A stretch of 64,000 nt of DNA, from the NCBI RefSeq assembly GCF_019218265.1, contig NZ_JAHUZE010000002.1:558001-622000 (forward strand), read 5' to 3'. The position numbers and the translations under genes were made by a program. The notes under the pieces are model-generated. The model saw only the letters and a list, made by a program, of their open reading frames with translations, did not search any database and was not told the origin of the DNA. Below, in pieces: positions 35,327-44,725 of this stretch (its first letter is position 1; every line of letters starts with the position of its first letter). The DNA is from Maritimibacter dapengensis (GTDB taxonomy: Bacteria; Pseudomonadota; Alphaproteobacteria; Rhodobacterales; Rhodobacteraceae).

Positions 35327-36115
35327 ATGGATTTCGATACGATTTCAATCGACACCGACGCTCGGGGGGTGGCGACGCTTACGCTCGATCGTGAGGATAA
35401 GCACAACAGTCTTTCTGCCCTGATGATTCAGGAGCTGACCGAGGCTGCTGGGCAGCTGGGCGCGGACCAGAAAGTGCGTGTCGTGGTTGTGACCGGCGCG
35501 GGCAAGAGCTTTTGCGCCGGCGGCGATCTGGGCTGGATGCGGGATCAGATGGCGGCGGACCCGGATACGCGGTTTCGCGAAGCGCGCAAACTCGCCGAGA
35601 TGCTGAAGGCGTTGAACGAGATGCCCAAGCCTTTGATCGGCAGGGTGCAAGGGCAGGCGTTTGGCGGCGGGATCGGAATGGCCTGCGTCTGTGATATAGC
35701 CATTGCCGCCGATTACGCGAAATTCGGACTGACGGAGACGCGTCTGGGCCTCATACCGGCCACGATCGGCCCCTATGTGCTGGCGCGACTGGGCGAGGCG
35801 ATGGCGCGGCGTGTCTTCATGAATGCGAGAGTGTTCGGCGCGGCCGATGCCGCCGACCTTGGGATCGTCGCGAAGGCGGTGCCCGCCGAAGACCTCGACG
35901 CGGCTGTCGAGCGGGAGGTCACACCATATCTTTCCTGCGCGCCCGGCGCGGTGTCGGCGGCCAAGGCGCTGGCACGCCGACTCGGGCCGCCGATCACCGA
36001 CGAGATCATCGACGATACGATCCGTGCGCTCGTCGCGTGTTGGGAAGGCGAAGAGGCGCAGGCCGGGATCGAAGCGTTTTTCGACAAGCGCCCCGCGCCC
36101 TGGGTGGGTGGCTGA
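35327..36115 (+). CDS. liuC: Methylglutaconyl-CoA hydratase (enoyl-CoA hydratase family)
   Basis: A 262-residue crotonase-family protein that hydrates 3-methylglutaconyl-CoA to HMG-CoA. The oxyanion-hole stretches are SFCAGGDLGWMRD and VQGQAFGGGIGMACVCDIAIA; the GDLGWM pattern and the cluster position favour AU/LiuC over a fatty-acid enoyl-CoA hydratase. The ATG at 35327 has AGGAGGG 9 bases upstream; the frame upstream only overlaps HMG-CoA lyase. It is last in the leucine cluster. Confidence 0.92.
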   Translation: MDFDTISIDTDARGVATLTLDREDKHNSLSALMIQELTEAAGQLGADQKVRVVVVTGAGKSFCAGGDLGWMRDQMAADPDTRFREARKLAEMLKALNEMPKPLIGRVQGQAFGGGIGMACVCDIAIAADYAKFGLTETRLGLIPATIGPYVLARLGEAMARRVFMNARVFGAADAADLGIVAKAVPAEDLDAAVEREVTPYLSCAPGAVSAAKALARRLGPPITDEIIDDTIRALVACWEGEEAQAGIEAFFDKRPAPWVGG

Positions 36116-36218
36116 GGGCGGAATCACGGGTGCCTGTCGCGTGACGGGACTTGCCGCGCGCCAACAAATTCAAACCTGTGCGAGAAGTATGCGTTTCGGG
36201 CAGCCGTGACGCCCCTCG

Positions 36219-36250
36219 AAAAACACCATGTAAACCTTGGTATACAATGG
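36219..36250. promoter_or_regulatory. Imperfect dyad around TATACAA in the nuo upstream gap
   Basis: CCATGTAAACC and GGTATACAATGG are imperfect inverted repeats (one mismatch, one extra base) about a central TT. The core TTGGTATACAA resembles GntR-type operators. It lies about 135 bp before nuoA. Confidence 0.35.
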
Positions 36251-36306
36251 TCTTTCGGGTCCGTTCAGGGCGTTGGTATAGGTGCGTTGAAAGGCGGGTG
36301 GTTTGG

Positions 36307-36335
36307 TTGACCCTTTCCGGCAACCGGAGTAGACC
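36307..36335 (+). promoter_or_regulatory. Candidate promoter of the nuo operon
   Basis: TTGACC (36307-36312) and TAGACC (36330-36335) are 17 bp apart, giving a start about 40 bp before the nuoA GTG. TTGAC is the well-kept part of alphaproteobacterial promoters; the -10 match is fair. Confidence 0.45.
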
Positions 36336-36383
36336 CCGAATGAGCTAAACTGCCGCGGGCGCGAGCCCCGCAAAGGAGCCAAC

Positions 36384-36749
36384 GTGGACGACCTTCTCCG
36401 TGAATACCTCCCCATCATCGTGTTTCTCGCCGTTGCGACTGCCCTGGGTGCCGTTTTCCTGATTGCAGCCGCGGTGATCGCGGTCCGTAACCCGGATCCC
36501 GAAAAGGTGTCGGCCTATGAGTGCGGCTTCAACGCATTCGACGACGCGCGGATGAAATTCGATGTGAGGTTCTACCTCGTCTCGATCCTGTTCATCATCT
36601 TCGATCTGGAGATCGCGTTCCTGTTCCCCTGGGCGGTCGCGTTCAAGGATGTGGGGCTTGTCGGGTTCTGGTCGATGATGGTGTTCCTCGTCGTGCTGAC
36701 GATCGGCTTCGCTTATGAATGGAAGAAGGGAGCCCTGGAATGGGAGTGA
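36384..36749 (+). CDS. nuoA: NADH-quinone oxidoreductase subunit A
   Basis: A 121-residue small membrane subunit of complex I with three hydrophobic helices. [30 protein letters not shown] is the conserved loop with the Cys found in all NuoA. It starts with GTG after AAGGAG. It is the first gene of a 14-subunit operon that runs without interruption to nuoN and beyond. Its end overlaps nuoB by 10 bp. Confidence 0.97.
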   Translation: MDDLLREYLPIIVFLAVATALGAVFLIAAAVIAVRNPDPEKVSAYECGFNAFDDARMKFDVRFYLVSILFIIFDLEIAFLFPWAVAFKDVGLVGFWSMMVFLVVLTIGFAYEWKKGALEWE

Positions 36750-37273
36750 TGACGTCTGCCAACACCGCCGGTGCGGACAAGGAAGTCATGACCCGCGAGA
36801 TGTCGGATCAACTGGCCGACAAGGGTTTTCTGCTAACCACCACCGACGACATCATCAACTGGGCGCGCACCGGGTCGCTGCACTGGATGACCTTCGGTCT
36901 GGCCTGCTGTGCCGTCGAGATGATGCAATCCTCGATGCCGCGCTATGACCTCGAACGGTTCGGGACCGCGCCGCTGGCCAGCCCGCGCCAGTCGGACCTG
37001 ATGATCGTTGCAGGCACGCTGACCAACAAGATGGCCCCGGCGCTGCGCAAGGTTTATGACCAGATGCCCGAGCCGCGTTATGTCATCTCGATGGGGTCCT
37101 GCGCGAACGGCGGCGGCTACTATCATTACAGTTACAGTGTCGTACGTGGCTGCGACCGGATCGTGCCGGTGGACATCTACGTGCCCGGCTGCCCGCCGAC
37201 GGCAGAGGCGCTGCTCTACGGCATCCTGCAACTGCAACGCAAAATCCGCCGCACCGGCACCATCGCGAGGTAA
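36740..37273 (+). CDS. nuoB: NADH-quinone oxidoreductase subunit B
   Basis: A 177-residue subunit holding the N2 [4Fe-4S] cluster next to the quinone site. The adjacent Cys pair is in [11 protein letters not shown], and the other ligands are in [12 protein letters not shown] and [18 protein letters not shown] 36740 has GGAG upstream and overlaps the nuoA stop. Confidence 0.98.
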   Translation: MGVMTSANTAGADKEVMTREMSDQLADKGFLLTTTDDIINWARTGSLHWMTFGLACCAVEMMQSSMPRYDLERFGTAPLASPRQSDLMIVAGTLTNKMAPALRKVYDQMPEPRYVISMGSCANGGGYYHYSYSVVRGCDRIVPVDIYVPGCPPTAEALLYGILQLQRKIRRTGTIAR

Positions 37274-37278
37274 GCGAC

Positions 37279-37902
37279 ATGACGGAAGCCCTGAACGAAC
37301 TTGGCACTGTCATCGAGAGCAAGCGCCCGGACGAGGTCGTAAGCTGGGAGGTGTCGTACGACGAACTGACCGTTACGATCCGCGCCGTGGACCTGCCGGT
37401 CTTCATGGAATTCCTGAAGACCGACCGGAACTGCCGTTTCACCACGTTGGTGGACATTACCGCAGTGGACTGGCCGAGCCGGGAAGAGCGGTTCGACATG
37501 GTCTATCATTTCCTGTCGATGTACCAAAACCACCGCATCCGCGTGAAATGCGCAGTGTCCGAAGGCGAGATGGTTCCCTCGATCACCGGTGTCTACAAGG
37601 CCGCGGACTGGTTCGAGCGCGAGGTGTTCGACATGTTCGGCATCATCTTCAAGGGTCACCCCGACCTGCGCCGCCTGTTGACCGACTACGGGTTCCGCGG
37701 CCATCCGCTGCGCAAGGATTTTCCGACGACCGGCTATACCGAGCTGCGGTATGACGAGGTCGAGAAGCGCGTGGTCTACGAACCGGTCAGCCTTGTGCAG
37801 GAATACCGTCAGTTCGACTTCATGAGCCCGTGGGAAGGGGCCGACTACATCCTTCCGGGCGACGAAAAGGCCGATGGCAAGGGCGGGGAGGCCAAGGGCT
37901 GA
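37279..37902 (+). CDS. nuoC: NADH-quinone oxidoreductase subunit C
   Basis: A 207-residue 30-kDa-type subunit of the peripheral arm, separate from NuoD (not fused as in E. coli). The signature [37 protein letters not shown] is split here into EREVFDMFG and [18 protein letters not shown]. The C-terminus has a charged Gly/Lys tail. It is followed within 4 bp by an unexpected sulfotransferase gene. Confidence 0.97.
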   Translation: MTEALNELGTVIESKRPDEVVSWEVSYDELTVTIRAVDLPVFMEFLKTDRNCRFTTLVDITAVDWPSREERFDMVYHFLSMYQNHRIRVKCAVSEGEMVPSITGVYKAADWFEREVFDMFGIIFKGHPDLRRLLTDYGFRGHPLRKDFPTTGYTELRYDEVEKRVVYEPVSLVQEYRQFDFMSPWEGADYILPGDEKADGKGGEAKG

Positions 37903-37906
37903 ACCC

Positions 37907-38770
37907 GTGAGCGCGCAAACCGTCATATATTGCGTGGGCGCTGCGAAGGCCGGCACGAGCTGGCTCTTCGATACGCTCTATGCGCATCCGGAGTGCTATT
38001 TCCCGACGACGAAGGAATTGCATTACTGGGATAGCCTGCACGGCGGTCACGGCGATTTCTTCCGCGACCAGCTTCCGGGGCGGATCGCGGCCATTCGCGG
38101 GCGATATGAGCAGAACACCGAGACGCATCAGCGTGCCTATCAGGAAGCGAACATGGCTGACATTCAGCGGTGGCATGACCTGTTTGACGGGACGACGCGC
38201 GACGACGGCATATATCGCGACTACATGGGGCTTTGCCGCACGGACGCGAAGGTGGTGGGCGATTTCACCCCTGCCTATGCGAGCCTTCCCGTGAACTGGA
38301 TGCAGGAAATGGCGGCGGTTCATGACGACACCCGCGCGATCTATATTCTGCGGGAGCCGGTGGACCGGCTCTGGTCGCACTTGCGCATGGACGCAGGCGC
38401 TGGCGGCGAAGCGGCGGCATTGGCCAAGATGGACGATTTTCTCGCCGGTGGCGAAGAGATCGTGACGCGGCGATCGAACTATCGTCAGACGCTCAACCGG
38501 CTTGGTCAGGCGTTCGGGGCAGGGCGGCTGCACGTGGAACTCTTTGAGCGACTGTTTTCCAACGCGGCGCTGGCGCGTATCTGCGACTTCCTCGGGATCT
38601 CCCGGGTCGAAGCGAAAACGGACAAGAAGGTGCATGTCTCGGGCACGGCCGTGCTCGACGACGACCGGCGGGCGCGCGCGCAGGATGCGCTGCGCCAGCA
38701 ATACAATTTCATCGAACGCTTCCTGGGCGGTTTGCCCGAGGAGTGGACCCAGAAAATGGTGACGGCATGA
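37907..38770 (+). CDS. Sulfotransferase-family protein inside the nuo operon
   Basis: A 287-residue PAPS-dependent sulfotransferase-like protein from GTG 37907 (an ATG at 37874, overlapping nuoC, is the alternative). The 5'-phosphosulfate loop is [14 protein letters not shown] and the 3'-phosphate region is [16 protein letters not shown]. It belongs to the carbohydrate/heparan-type sulfotransferase group, and the acceptor is unknown. It begins 4 bp after nuoC and its stop overlaps the nuoD start (ATGA), so it should be made whenever complex I is made. No sulfotransferase is needed for complex I, which makes this placement odd. Confidence 0.83.
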   Translation: MSAQTVIYCVGAAKAGTSWLFDTLYAHPECYFPTTKELHYWDSLHGGHGDFFRDQLPGRIAAIRGRYEQNTETHQRAYQEANMADIQRWHDLFDGTTRDDGIYRDYMGLCRTDAKVVGDFTPAYASLPVNWMQEMAAVHDDTRAIYILREPVDRLWSHLRMDAGAGGEAAALAKMDDFLAGGEEIVTRRSNYRQTLNRLGQAFGAGRLHVELFERLFSNAALARICDFLGISRVEAKTDKKVHVSGTAVLDDDRRARAQDALRQQYNFIERFLGGLPEEWTQKMVTA

Positions 38771-39990
38771 TGGACGGCGGAAAAGGGTTCGAAGACGCCC
38801 AGACGGGCGAACAGAAGATCCGCAACTTCAACCTCAACTTCGGGCCTCAGCACCCGGCGGCACACGGCGTGCTGCGCATGGTGCTCGAGCTTGACGGTGA
38901 GATCGTGGAACGCTGCGACCCGCATATCGGGCTTTTGCACAGGGGCACGGAAAAGCTCATGGAGAGCCGGACCTACCTTCAGAACCTGCCGTATTTCGAC
39001 CGGCTTGATTACGTCGGCACGATGAACCAGGAACACGCCTGGTGCCTGGTGATCGAGAAGCTCTGCGGGGTCGAAGTGCCGCGCCGGGCGAGCCTGATCC
39101 GCGTGCTCTACTCTGAGATCGGTCGCATCCTGAACCACCTGCTGAACGTCACGACGCAAGCGATGGACGTGGGTGCGCTGACCCCGCCGCTGTGGGGCTT
39201 CGAGGAGCGCGAAAAGCTCATGGTGTTCTATGAGCGTGCTTCGGGTGGGCGCCTTCACTCGGCCTATTTCCGGCCCGGCGGTGTGCATCAGGACCTGCCG
39301 CCGAAGCTGATCGACGACATTGAGGCGTGGTGCCACGAATTTCCCAAGATGCTCGACGATATCGACGGGCTGCTCACCGAAAACCGTGTGTTCAAGCAGC
39401 GCAACGTGGATATCGGGATCATCAACGAAGAGGACATTCTCGACTGGGGCTATTCCGGCGTGATGGTCCGCGGCTCGGGCCTTGCCTGGGACTTGCGCCG
39501 CGCACAGCCTTACGAATGCTACGACGAATTCGACTTCCAGATTGCCGTGGGCAAGAACGGTGACTGCTATGACCGCTACCTCGTCCGCATGGCGGAGATG
39601 CGCGAGAGCGTGAAGATCATGCTTCAGGCGATCGAGAAGCTGCGCGCCCCCGAAGGGCAGGGCGACGTGCTCGCCCGTGGCAAGCTGACGCCGCCGAAAC
39701 GCGCCGACATGAAGACGTCGATGGAAGCACTCATCCATCACTTCAAGCTCTACACCGAGGGCTTCCACGTTCCCGAAGGCGAAGCTTATGCCTGCGTCGA
39801 GGCGCCCAAGGGCGAGTTCGGCGTCTATCTTGTCTCGGACGGGACGAACAAACCCTACCGCGCCAAGCTGCGCGCACCGGGATACCTGCATCTTCAGTCG
39901 ATGGATTACGTCGCTGGCGGGCACCAGTTGGCCGATGTCGCCGCGATCATCGGCACCATGGACATCGTGTTCGGCGAGGTGGATCGGTGA
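38767..39990 (+). CDS. nuoD: NADH-quinone oxidoreductase subunit D
   Basis: A 407-residue 49-kDa subunit that forms the quinone-binding cavity with Nuo[19 protein letters not shown] carries the quinone-site His pair, with [16 protein letters not shown] and [15 protein letters not shown] later in the chain. The length is standard. The ATG overlaps the sulfotransferase stop; the second codon is also ATG. The GTG of the small membrane protein overlaps its own stop. Confidence 0.98.
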   Translation: MMDGGKGFEDAQTGEQKIRNFNLNFGPQHPAAHGVLRMVLELDGEIVERCDPHIGLLHRGTEKLMESRTYLQNLPYFDRLDYVGTMNQEHAWCLVIEKLCGVEVPRRASLIRVLYSEIGRILNHLLNVTTQAMDVGALTPPLWGFEEREKLMVFYERASGGRLHSAYFRPGGVHQDLPPKLIDDIEAWCHEFPKMLDDIDGLLTENRVFKQRNVDIGIINEEDILDWGYSGVMVRGSGLAWDLRRAQPYECYDEFDFQIAVGKNGDCYDRYLVRMAEMRESVKIMLQAIEKLRAPEGQGDVLARGKLTPPKRADMKTSMEALIHHFKLYTEGFHVPEGEAYACVEAPKGEFGVYLVSDGTNKPYRAKLRAPGYLHLQSMDYVAGGHQLADVAAIIGTMDIVFGEVDR

Positions 39991-40196
39991 TCGTCGGGTT
40001 TCTCCAGTTCCTTTACTTTCTGGTCGGCCCGTTCGCATCGGCCTATGCCGGGCTTTTCGTCTACGGGAAATGGGACAGCCTTGCGCTCGCCCTTCTGGCC
40101 GGCACCATGATGGGTGCGCTGGTTCTTCTATTGATCTCTGCAAGCTTTTGGGCCGATCCCAACGCCTGCAATTACTGCGTTGAGGGAGCAAACTAA
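39987..40196 (+). CDS. Small membrane protein between nuoD and nuoE
   Basis: A 69-residue protein with two hydrophobic helices ([23 protein letters not shown] and [23 protein letters not shown]) and a C-terminal CNYC pair. It begins with GTG overlapping the nuoD stop and ends in a 1-bp overlap with nuoE (TAATG). I know no family. Its position suggests a complex I-associated or assembly role, which is inference. Confidence 0.65.
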   Translation: MIVGFLQFLYFLVGPFASAYAGLFVYGKWDSLALALLAGTMMGALVLLLISASFWADPNACNYCVEGAN

Positions 40197-41383
40197 TGCT
40201 GCGCCGTCTGCACCATGAACAGCCCGAAAGCTTTGCGTTTACACCGGAAAACCTGGCCTGGGCCGAGGCTCAGATCACCAAATATCCCGAAGGGCGGCAG
40301 GCCTCTGCGATCATCCCGCTTCTGTGGCGGGCGCAGGAGCAGGAAGGCTGGCTGACACGTCCGGCGATCGAGGGCATCGCGCAGATGCTCGGGATGGAAT
40401 ACATCCGGGCGCTCGAAGTGGCGACGTTCTACTTCATGTTTCAGCTTCAACCCGTTGGTTCCGTTGCGCATTTCCAGATTTGCGGCACCTTGTCCTGCAT
40501 GATCATGGGGGCCGAGGACCTTGTCGCCATCGCAAAGGAAAAGATAGCGCCCAACCCGCATCAGCTTTCGGATGACGGCAAGTTTTCGTGGGAAGAGGTC
40601 GAGTGCCTTGGATCGTGTTCGAATGCGCCGATGGCGCAGGTCGGCAAGGATTATTACGAGGATCTGACGACCGAGAGCTTCGGTGATCTGATCGACCGGC
40701 TGGGCAAGGGCGAGGTTCCCGTTCCGGGACCGCAAAACGGCCGCTATGCCGCGGAACCGGAAGGCGGGCTGACCAGCCTCAAGGAATACGAAGCGGGTAA
40801 ACCGGAATACAACGCCTCGGCCGCTCTCGCGGTCGAGATCGGCGACACCGTGAAGCGGATCGACGGCACCGAAGTGCCGCTGCGCACGCCGTGGCAGGGC
40901 AAACCCAAAGGCCGCAAGGTCGCGGTGTCGGCCAAGAAAACGTCGAAACCGGTCGATGCGGAAGCCGCCATGTCCGACAAGAACGAGACCGCCAAGCCGC
41001 GCGCCAAGGCTGACGGAACACATGCCGCCACCAATGAAGCCGGGGCTGCGAAGAAACCGGGCGGGTCCTCGAACGGAACGACACCGGCGGGTCAGGGCAC
41101 CAAGCCCGAAACGCTGGATGCGCCCCGCGAGACCGGCGCGGACGATCTCAAGCAGATCAAGGGGGTCGGACCGAAACTGGAAGCCATGCTCAATGGCATG
41201 GGCTTCTATCATTTCGACCAGATCGCCAATTGGACGTCGGACGAGATCGCCTGGGTCGACCAGAACCTCGAAGGGTTCAAGGGCCGGGTCAGCCGCGACA
41301 ATTGGGTGGATCAGGCCACCAAACTCGCCGCGGGTGAAGAAACGGAATTCTCCAAGAAAGTCAAAAAGGGCGATGTCTACTAA
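40196..41383 (+). CDS. nuoE: NADH-quinone oxidoreductase subunit E with C-terminal HHH-like extension
   Basis: A 395-residue protein, more than twice the usual 160-180. The first about 170 residues are the normal 24-kDa [2Fe-2S] subunit, with ligands in [11 protein letters not shown] and [13 protein letters not shown] Lys/Ala/Pro-rich low-complexity linker follows (about 220-310), then an 80-residue C-terminal domain beginning [21 protein letters not shown], a helix-hairpin-helix-like motif, and ending [15 protein letters not shown]. The same end domain occurs in the next large gene. Extended NuoE proteins are common in this bacterial group; the tail has no known role. Confidence 0.95.
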   Translation: MLRRLHHEQPESFAFTPENLAWAEAQITKYPEGRQASAIIPLLWRAQEQEGWLTRPAIEGIAQMLGMEYIRALEVATFYFMFQLQPVGSVAHFQICGTLSCMIMGAEDLVAIAKEKIAPNPHQLSDDGKFSWEEVECLGSCSNAPMAQVGKDYYEDLTTESFGDLIDRLGKGEVPVPGPQNGRYAAEPEGGLTSLKEYEAGKPEYNASAALAVEIGDTVKRIDGTEVPLRTPWQGKPKGRKVAVSAKKTSKPVDAEAAMSDKNETAKPRAKADGTHAATNEAGAAKKPGGSSNGTTPAGQGTKPETLDAPRETGADDLKQIKGVGPKLEAMLNGMGFYHFDQIANWTSDEIAWVDQNLEGFKGRVSRDNWVDQATKLAAGEETEFSKKVKKGDVY

Positions 41384-41404
41384 GGCATCTGGGAGCACGT
41401 GATC

Positions 41405-41494
41405 ATGAAAGCGATGAACCAGACAAAGAACGAGGCGGCATCAGACCGCTGGTTCGTCGTGGATGTTAGTAGCCAACTGAACAGGGATCGGTGA
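41405..41494 (+). CDS. Possible 29-residue peptide
   Basis: A short frame from ATG 41405 to TGA 41494 with GGGAG 9 bases upstream, starting KAMNQTKNEAASDRWFVVDV. It fills the gap between nuoE and the HHH-domain gene, ending 1 bp before that start. It is too short to judge by coding statistics and may be only a leader. Confidence 0.35.
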   Translation: MKAMNQTKNEAASDRWFVVDVSSQLNRDR

Positions 41495-41495
41495 T

Positions 41496-42350
41496 ATGGC
41501 GAATGAAGACACAGGGTTTTTCACCTGCAAGAATACCTGCTGGATCGTCGGGGGACTTCTGGGCCTCGTAGCGCTTTTGTTGCTGTGGGGGGCCGGCTGG
41601 TTTCTTGCGATTATCGTGGGCATCGTGGTGGCCGTCGCGGTCGCTTTCGTGCTGATGAAGCTGTTCTGTTCGGACGTGCCCGCGCAAGCTGCGGCCCCGT
41701 CGACCTCGTCCAGTGCAAGCGCGGCATCGACCGCCTCGACCAGTCCTGCCGCCAAGGCTGATACCGAAGCGACGCCGAAGGCGGAAGCCGCAGCGGCCTC
41801 GGCCGCGATGGGCAACCCGGATGCCGCTGCCGTGCCGCCCGAGCCGAAGTCGGATGATGCGCCTGCCAAGACCGAGGACGCGCCCAAGGACGTGGCTTCG
41901 CAAACGGTCGGGTCGAGCAAGGTGAAGCCGTCCAAGGAACTCAAGGGCAGCAAAGAACTCGCCGAGCGCAAGGGCGATTACAAATACGAAAAGCCCGCCG
42001 AGACGAAAAAGCCTGCGGCGAAGAAAGCGGCAGCCAAGAAACCCGCTGCCAAATCCGCCGCAAAAGCTGCACCGGTGGCTTCTTCGGGCGCGGACGATCT
42101 CAAGCTCATCAAGGGCGTCGGGCCCGGCATCGAGAAGAAGCTGCATGACGCGGGCATTACGACCTATGCGCAGATCGCGGCATGGACCGATGCGGATGTC
42201 GCCGAGATGGACGACAAGCTGAATTTCCGTGGCCGAATCGCGCGTGACGAATGGATCTCGCAGGCCGACAAGCTCGCCAAGGGCGAGGAAACAGAGTTCT
42301 CGAAGCGGGCCAGTTCCTCTGGTCTCTACGAGGGCAACAAAGACAAGTGA
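41496..42350 (+). CDS. Membrane-anchored HHH-domain protein, paralogue of the NuoE tail
   Basis: A 284-residue protein. One or two hydrophobic helices near the start (IVGGLLGLVALLLLWGAGWF, LAIIVGIVVAVAVAFVLM) are followed by a long Ala/Lys/Pro/Glu linker (about 70-195) and an 80-residue C-terminal domain from DDLKLIKGVGPGIEKKLHDAG to EETEFSKRASSSGLY. This domain is about half identical, by eye, to the end of NuoE; the GVGP is the helix-hairpin-helix signature. Proteins like this are sometimes mislabelled as NuoE. The membrane anchor plus shared tail suggests it pairs with NuoE, which is inference. Confidence 0.72.
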   Translation: MANEDTGFFTCKNTCWIVGGLLGLVALLLLWGAGWFLAIIVGIVVAVAVAFVLMKLFCSDVPAQAAAPSTSSSASAASTASTSPAAKADTEATPKAEAAAASAAMGNPDAAAVPPEPKSDDAPAKTEDAPKDVASQTVGSSKVKPSKELKGSKELAERKGDYKYEKPAETKKPAAKKAAAKKPAAKSAAKAAPVASSGADDLKLIKGVGPGIEKKLHDAGITTYAQIAAWTDADVAEMDDKLNFRGRIARDEWISQADKLAKGEETEFSKRASSSGLYEGNKDK

Positions 42351-42363
42351 GGCCGGCGGCTGA

Positions 42364-42591
42364 ATGACCAGCGATGAGGCGCAGAAAGCACGGGCGAGGC
42401 AGGGCCGGTTGGCCACCATCGTCATCATCGCTTCCGCGCTGGTATCAGTCGGCGGCACATGGATCGGGGAGCAGTTGGGATGGTCCAACCGCACCCTCGG
42501 TCTCATAGGACTGGTTGCGATGGGGGGCTTCGCTTTTGGCCTCGTCGTGGCGATACGCATCTGGCTCTCGGGCCGGAAGGATGAAGGATAG
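42364..42591 (+). CDS. DUF5337-like small membrane protein
   Basis: A 75-residue protein with a charged start (DEAQKARARQGRLA) and two hydrophobic helices (IVIIASALVSVGGTWIGEQLG, LIGLVAMGGFAFGLVVAIRIW). It resembles the DUF5337 proteins encoded next to nuoF in Rhodobacteraceae, as far as I recall. There is no known role. It lies 13 bp after the HHH gene and 6 bp before nuoF. Confidence 0.68.
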   Translation: MTSDEAQKARARQGRLATIVIIASALVSVGGTWIGEQLGWSNRTLGLIGLVAMGGFAFGLVVAIRIWLSGRKDEG

Positions 42592-42597
42592 ACAGGC

Positions 42598-43899
42598 ATG
42601 TTGAAGGATCAGGACCGGATCTTCACCAACCTTTACGGGATGCACGACCGGACGCTGAAAGGCGCCCAGGCGCGCGGCCATTGGGACGGGACCGCCGGGA
42701 TCATCGGAAAGGGTCGTGACTGGATCGTCGACCAGATGAAGGCGTCCGGCCTGCGTGGGCGCGGCGGGGCAGGTTTTCCGACTGGCTTGAAATGGTCGTT
42801 CATGCCGAAGGAAACCGACGGGCGTCCCGCTTATCTCGTCGTGAACGCGGACGAATCCGAGCCGGGCACCTGCAAGGACCGCGAAATCATGCGCCACGAT
42901 CCGCATACGCTGATCGAAGGCTGCCTGATCGCGTCCTTCGCGATGGGGGCGCATGCCTGCTACATCTACATCCGCGGCGAATATATCCGCGAGCGCGAGG
43001 CGCTTCAGGCCGCAATCGACGAAGCTTATGACGCGGGCCTTCTGGGCAAGAACGCGGCCGGGTCGGGCTGGGATTTCGACCTCTATCTGCACCACGGCGC
43101 GGGCGCTTATATCTGCGGCGAAGAAACCGCGCTGCTCGAGTCGCTGGAAGGCAAGAAGGGGATGCCGCGCATGAAGCCGCCGTTCCCGGCGGGTGCGGGT
43201 CTTTACGGCTGCCCGACCACGGTGAACAACGTCGAAAGCATCGCGGTGGTCCCGACCATCCTGCGGCGCGGGCCGGAATGGTTCGCAAGCTTCGGTCGCA
43301 AGAACAACGAAGGCACCAAGCTTTTCGCCGTCTCCGGTCATGTCAACAAACCCTGCGTTGTCGAAGAGGCGATGTCGATTTCCTTCGAGGAACTGATCGA
43401 GACCCATTGCGGCGGCATTCGCGGCGGCTGGGACAATCTGCTGGCCGTGATCCCGGGCGGTTCCTCCGTTCCGGTCGTGCGCGGCGAGAAGATGAAAGAT
43501 GCGGTGATGGATTTCGATTACCTGCGCGGTGAGCTTGGCTCGGGCCTCGGCACCGCGGCGGTGATCGTGATGGACAAGTCGACGGACATCGTGAAGGCGA
43601 TCTGGCGGCTCTCGAAATTCTACAAGCATGAAAGCTGCGGTCAGTGCACGCCCTGCCGCGAAGGCACCGGTTGGATGATGCGGGTCATGGACCGTCTGGT
43701 GCGCGGCGAGGCCGAGTTGGAAGAGATCGACATGCTCTTCGACGTGACCAAACAGGTCGAGGGCCACACGATCTGTGCGTTGGGCGATGCAGCGGCCTGG
43801 CCGATCCAGGGTCTGATCCGCAACTTCCGGGGCGAGATCGAGGATCGCATCAAGGCACAAAAAGCGGGCCGGATCTCGGCAGCGGTGGCGGCGGAGTAA
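42598..43899 (+). CDS. nuoF: NADH-quinone oxidoreductase subunit F
   Basis: A 433-residue NADH- and FMN-binding subunit. It shows [17 protein letters not shown] (NADH site), [21 protein letters not shown] and [14 protein letters not shown] (FMN site), and the [4Fe-4S] N3 Cys set [16 protein letters not shown] with the last Cys in [13 protein letters not shown]. The length is normal. Confidence 0.98.
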   Translation: MLKDQDRIFTNLYGMHDRTLKGAQARGHWDGTAGIIGKGRDWIVDQMKASGLRGRGGAGFPTGLKWSFMPKETDGRPAYLVVNADESEPGTCKDREIMRHDPHTLIEGCLIASFAMGAHACYIYIRGEYIREREALQAAIDEAYDAGLLGKNAAGSGWDFDLYLHHGAGAYICGEETALLESLEGKKGMPRMKPPFPAGAGLYGCPTTVNNVESIAVVPTILRRGPEWFASFGRKNNEGTKLFAVSGHVNKPCVVEEAMSISFEELIETHCGGIRGGWDNLLAVIPGGSSVPVVRGEKMKDAVMDFDYLRGELGSGLGTAAVIVMDKSTDIVKAIWRLSKFYKHESCGQCTPCREGTGWMMRVMDRLVRGEAELEEIDMLFDVTKQVEGHTICALGDAAAWPIQGLIRNFRGEIEDRIKAQKAGRISAAVAAE

Positions 43900-43901
43900 C
43901 G

Positions 43902-44189
43902 ATGCCCATCGACGACTTCATATCGGGTCTGGTCGAGGTCGGTGGCCAGGGGAAGGGCTGGAAATCGCCGGTGGCGATTGGCGGGCTCGTTCTCGGGCTG
44001 GTCGCGGGCGCTTATCTCGGCTGGGTGCTGGAAGGTACCGTCGGTCTTGCCACCGGTATTCCGGTTGGAGGGCTGCTCGGCTGGGTCTTCGGCCTGTTCC
44101 TGCGCGGGTTCTTCGGGTTCTTCGTGATCTTCATCGTCGTCGCGCTGCTGGTTGCTGGTTACACCTGGGTGACGGGGGGATTTTCGTGA
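43902..44189 (+). CDS. Small membrane protein between nuoF and nuoG
   Basis: A 95-residue protein with three hydrophobic stretches (VAIGGLVLGLVAGAYLGWVL, GIPVGGLLGWVFGLFLRGFF, FFVIFIVVALLVAGYTWV) rich in Gly, looking like a compact membrane hairpin. The ATG is 3 bp after the nuoF stop, and the end overlaps the DUF3291 gene (GTGA). No family is recognised. Confidence 0.62.
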   Translation: MPIDDFISGLVEVGGQGKGWKSPVAIGGLVLGLVAGAYLGWVLEGTVGLATGIPVGGLLGWVFGLFLRGFFGFFVIFIVVALLVAGYTWVTGGFS

Positions 44190-44686
44190 CGACCCCCGGT
44201 TATCACCTCGCTGAACTGAATATCGGCCGGTTGGTCGCGGACACCGACGATCCGCGTGTGGCCGAGTTCATGGGGGCGCTTGATCGGATCAACGGGCTGG
44301 GCAAGCGAATGCCGGGCTTCGTTTGGATGATGGAAGGCTCGGGCGAGCCGGGGACAGGCAATACCGAGGCCAAGATCGACGGCGACCCGCGGTTCGTGTC
44401 GAACCTGACGGTCTGGGAGGACGTGGCAAGTCTCGAGACGTTCGTTTTCGGCACCATTCACCGCCAGTTCTATGAACGCCGGGCGGAGTGGTTCGAGCTG
44501 ATGACGGATCAGCATTTCGTCATGTGGTGGGTTCCCGAAGGCCATCACCCGACACTGGACGAGGCGCTCGCGCGGCTTGCCCACAAACAGGAACATGGGG
44601 ATAGCGACGAGGCCTTTGGCTGGTCGTATCTGGAAGAGGCCAAGTTGCACCGCGAGAAGGGGTGCGACGGCGTGGCCGCGGAATAG
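44186..44686 (+). CDS. DUF3291 protein
   Basis: A 166-residue DUF3291 protein, seen from the start YHLAELNIGRLVADTDDPRV, the middle NLTVWEDVASLETFVFGTIHR and the late MWWVPEGHHPTLDEALARL. The fold is probably a ferredoxin-like alpha/beta barrel of the dimeric ABM type. It has no known activity. The GTG start overlaps the preceding membrane-protein gene, and nuoG follows after 39 bp, so it is co-transcribed with complex I. Confidence 0.83.
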   Translation: MTTPGYHLAELNIGRLVADTDDPRVAEFMGALDRINGLGKRMPGFVWMMEGSGEPGTGNTEAKIDGDPRFVSNLTVWEDVASLETFVFGTIHRQFYERRAEWFELMTDQHFVMWWVPEGHHPTLDEALARLAHKQEHGDSDEAFGWSYLEEAKLHREKGCDGVAAE

Positions 44687-44725
44687 GAAGCGCCGGGGCG
44701 ACCTGGCAGGAACATAGGTAAGCAC

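Noticed and set aside
36719-36739. Upstream nuoB start at 36719
   Set aside because: It would lie further inside nuoA, and the later ATG has a GGAG site and the normal NuoB length.
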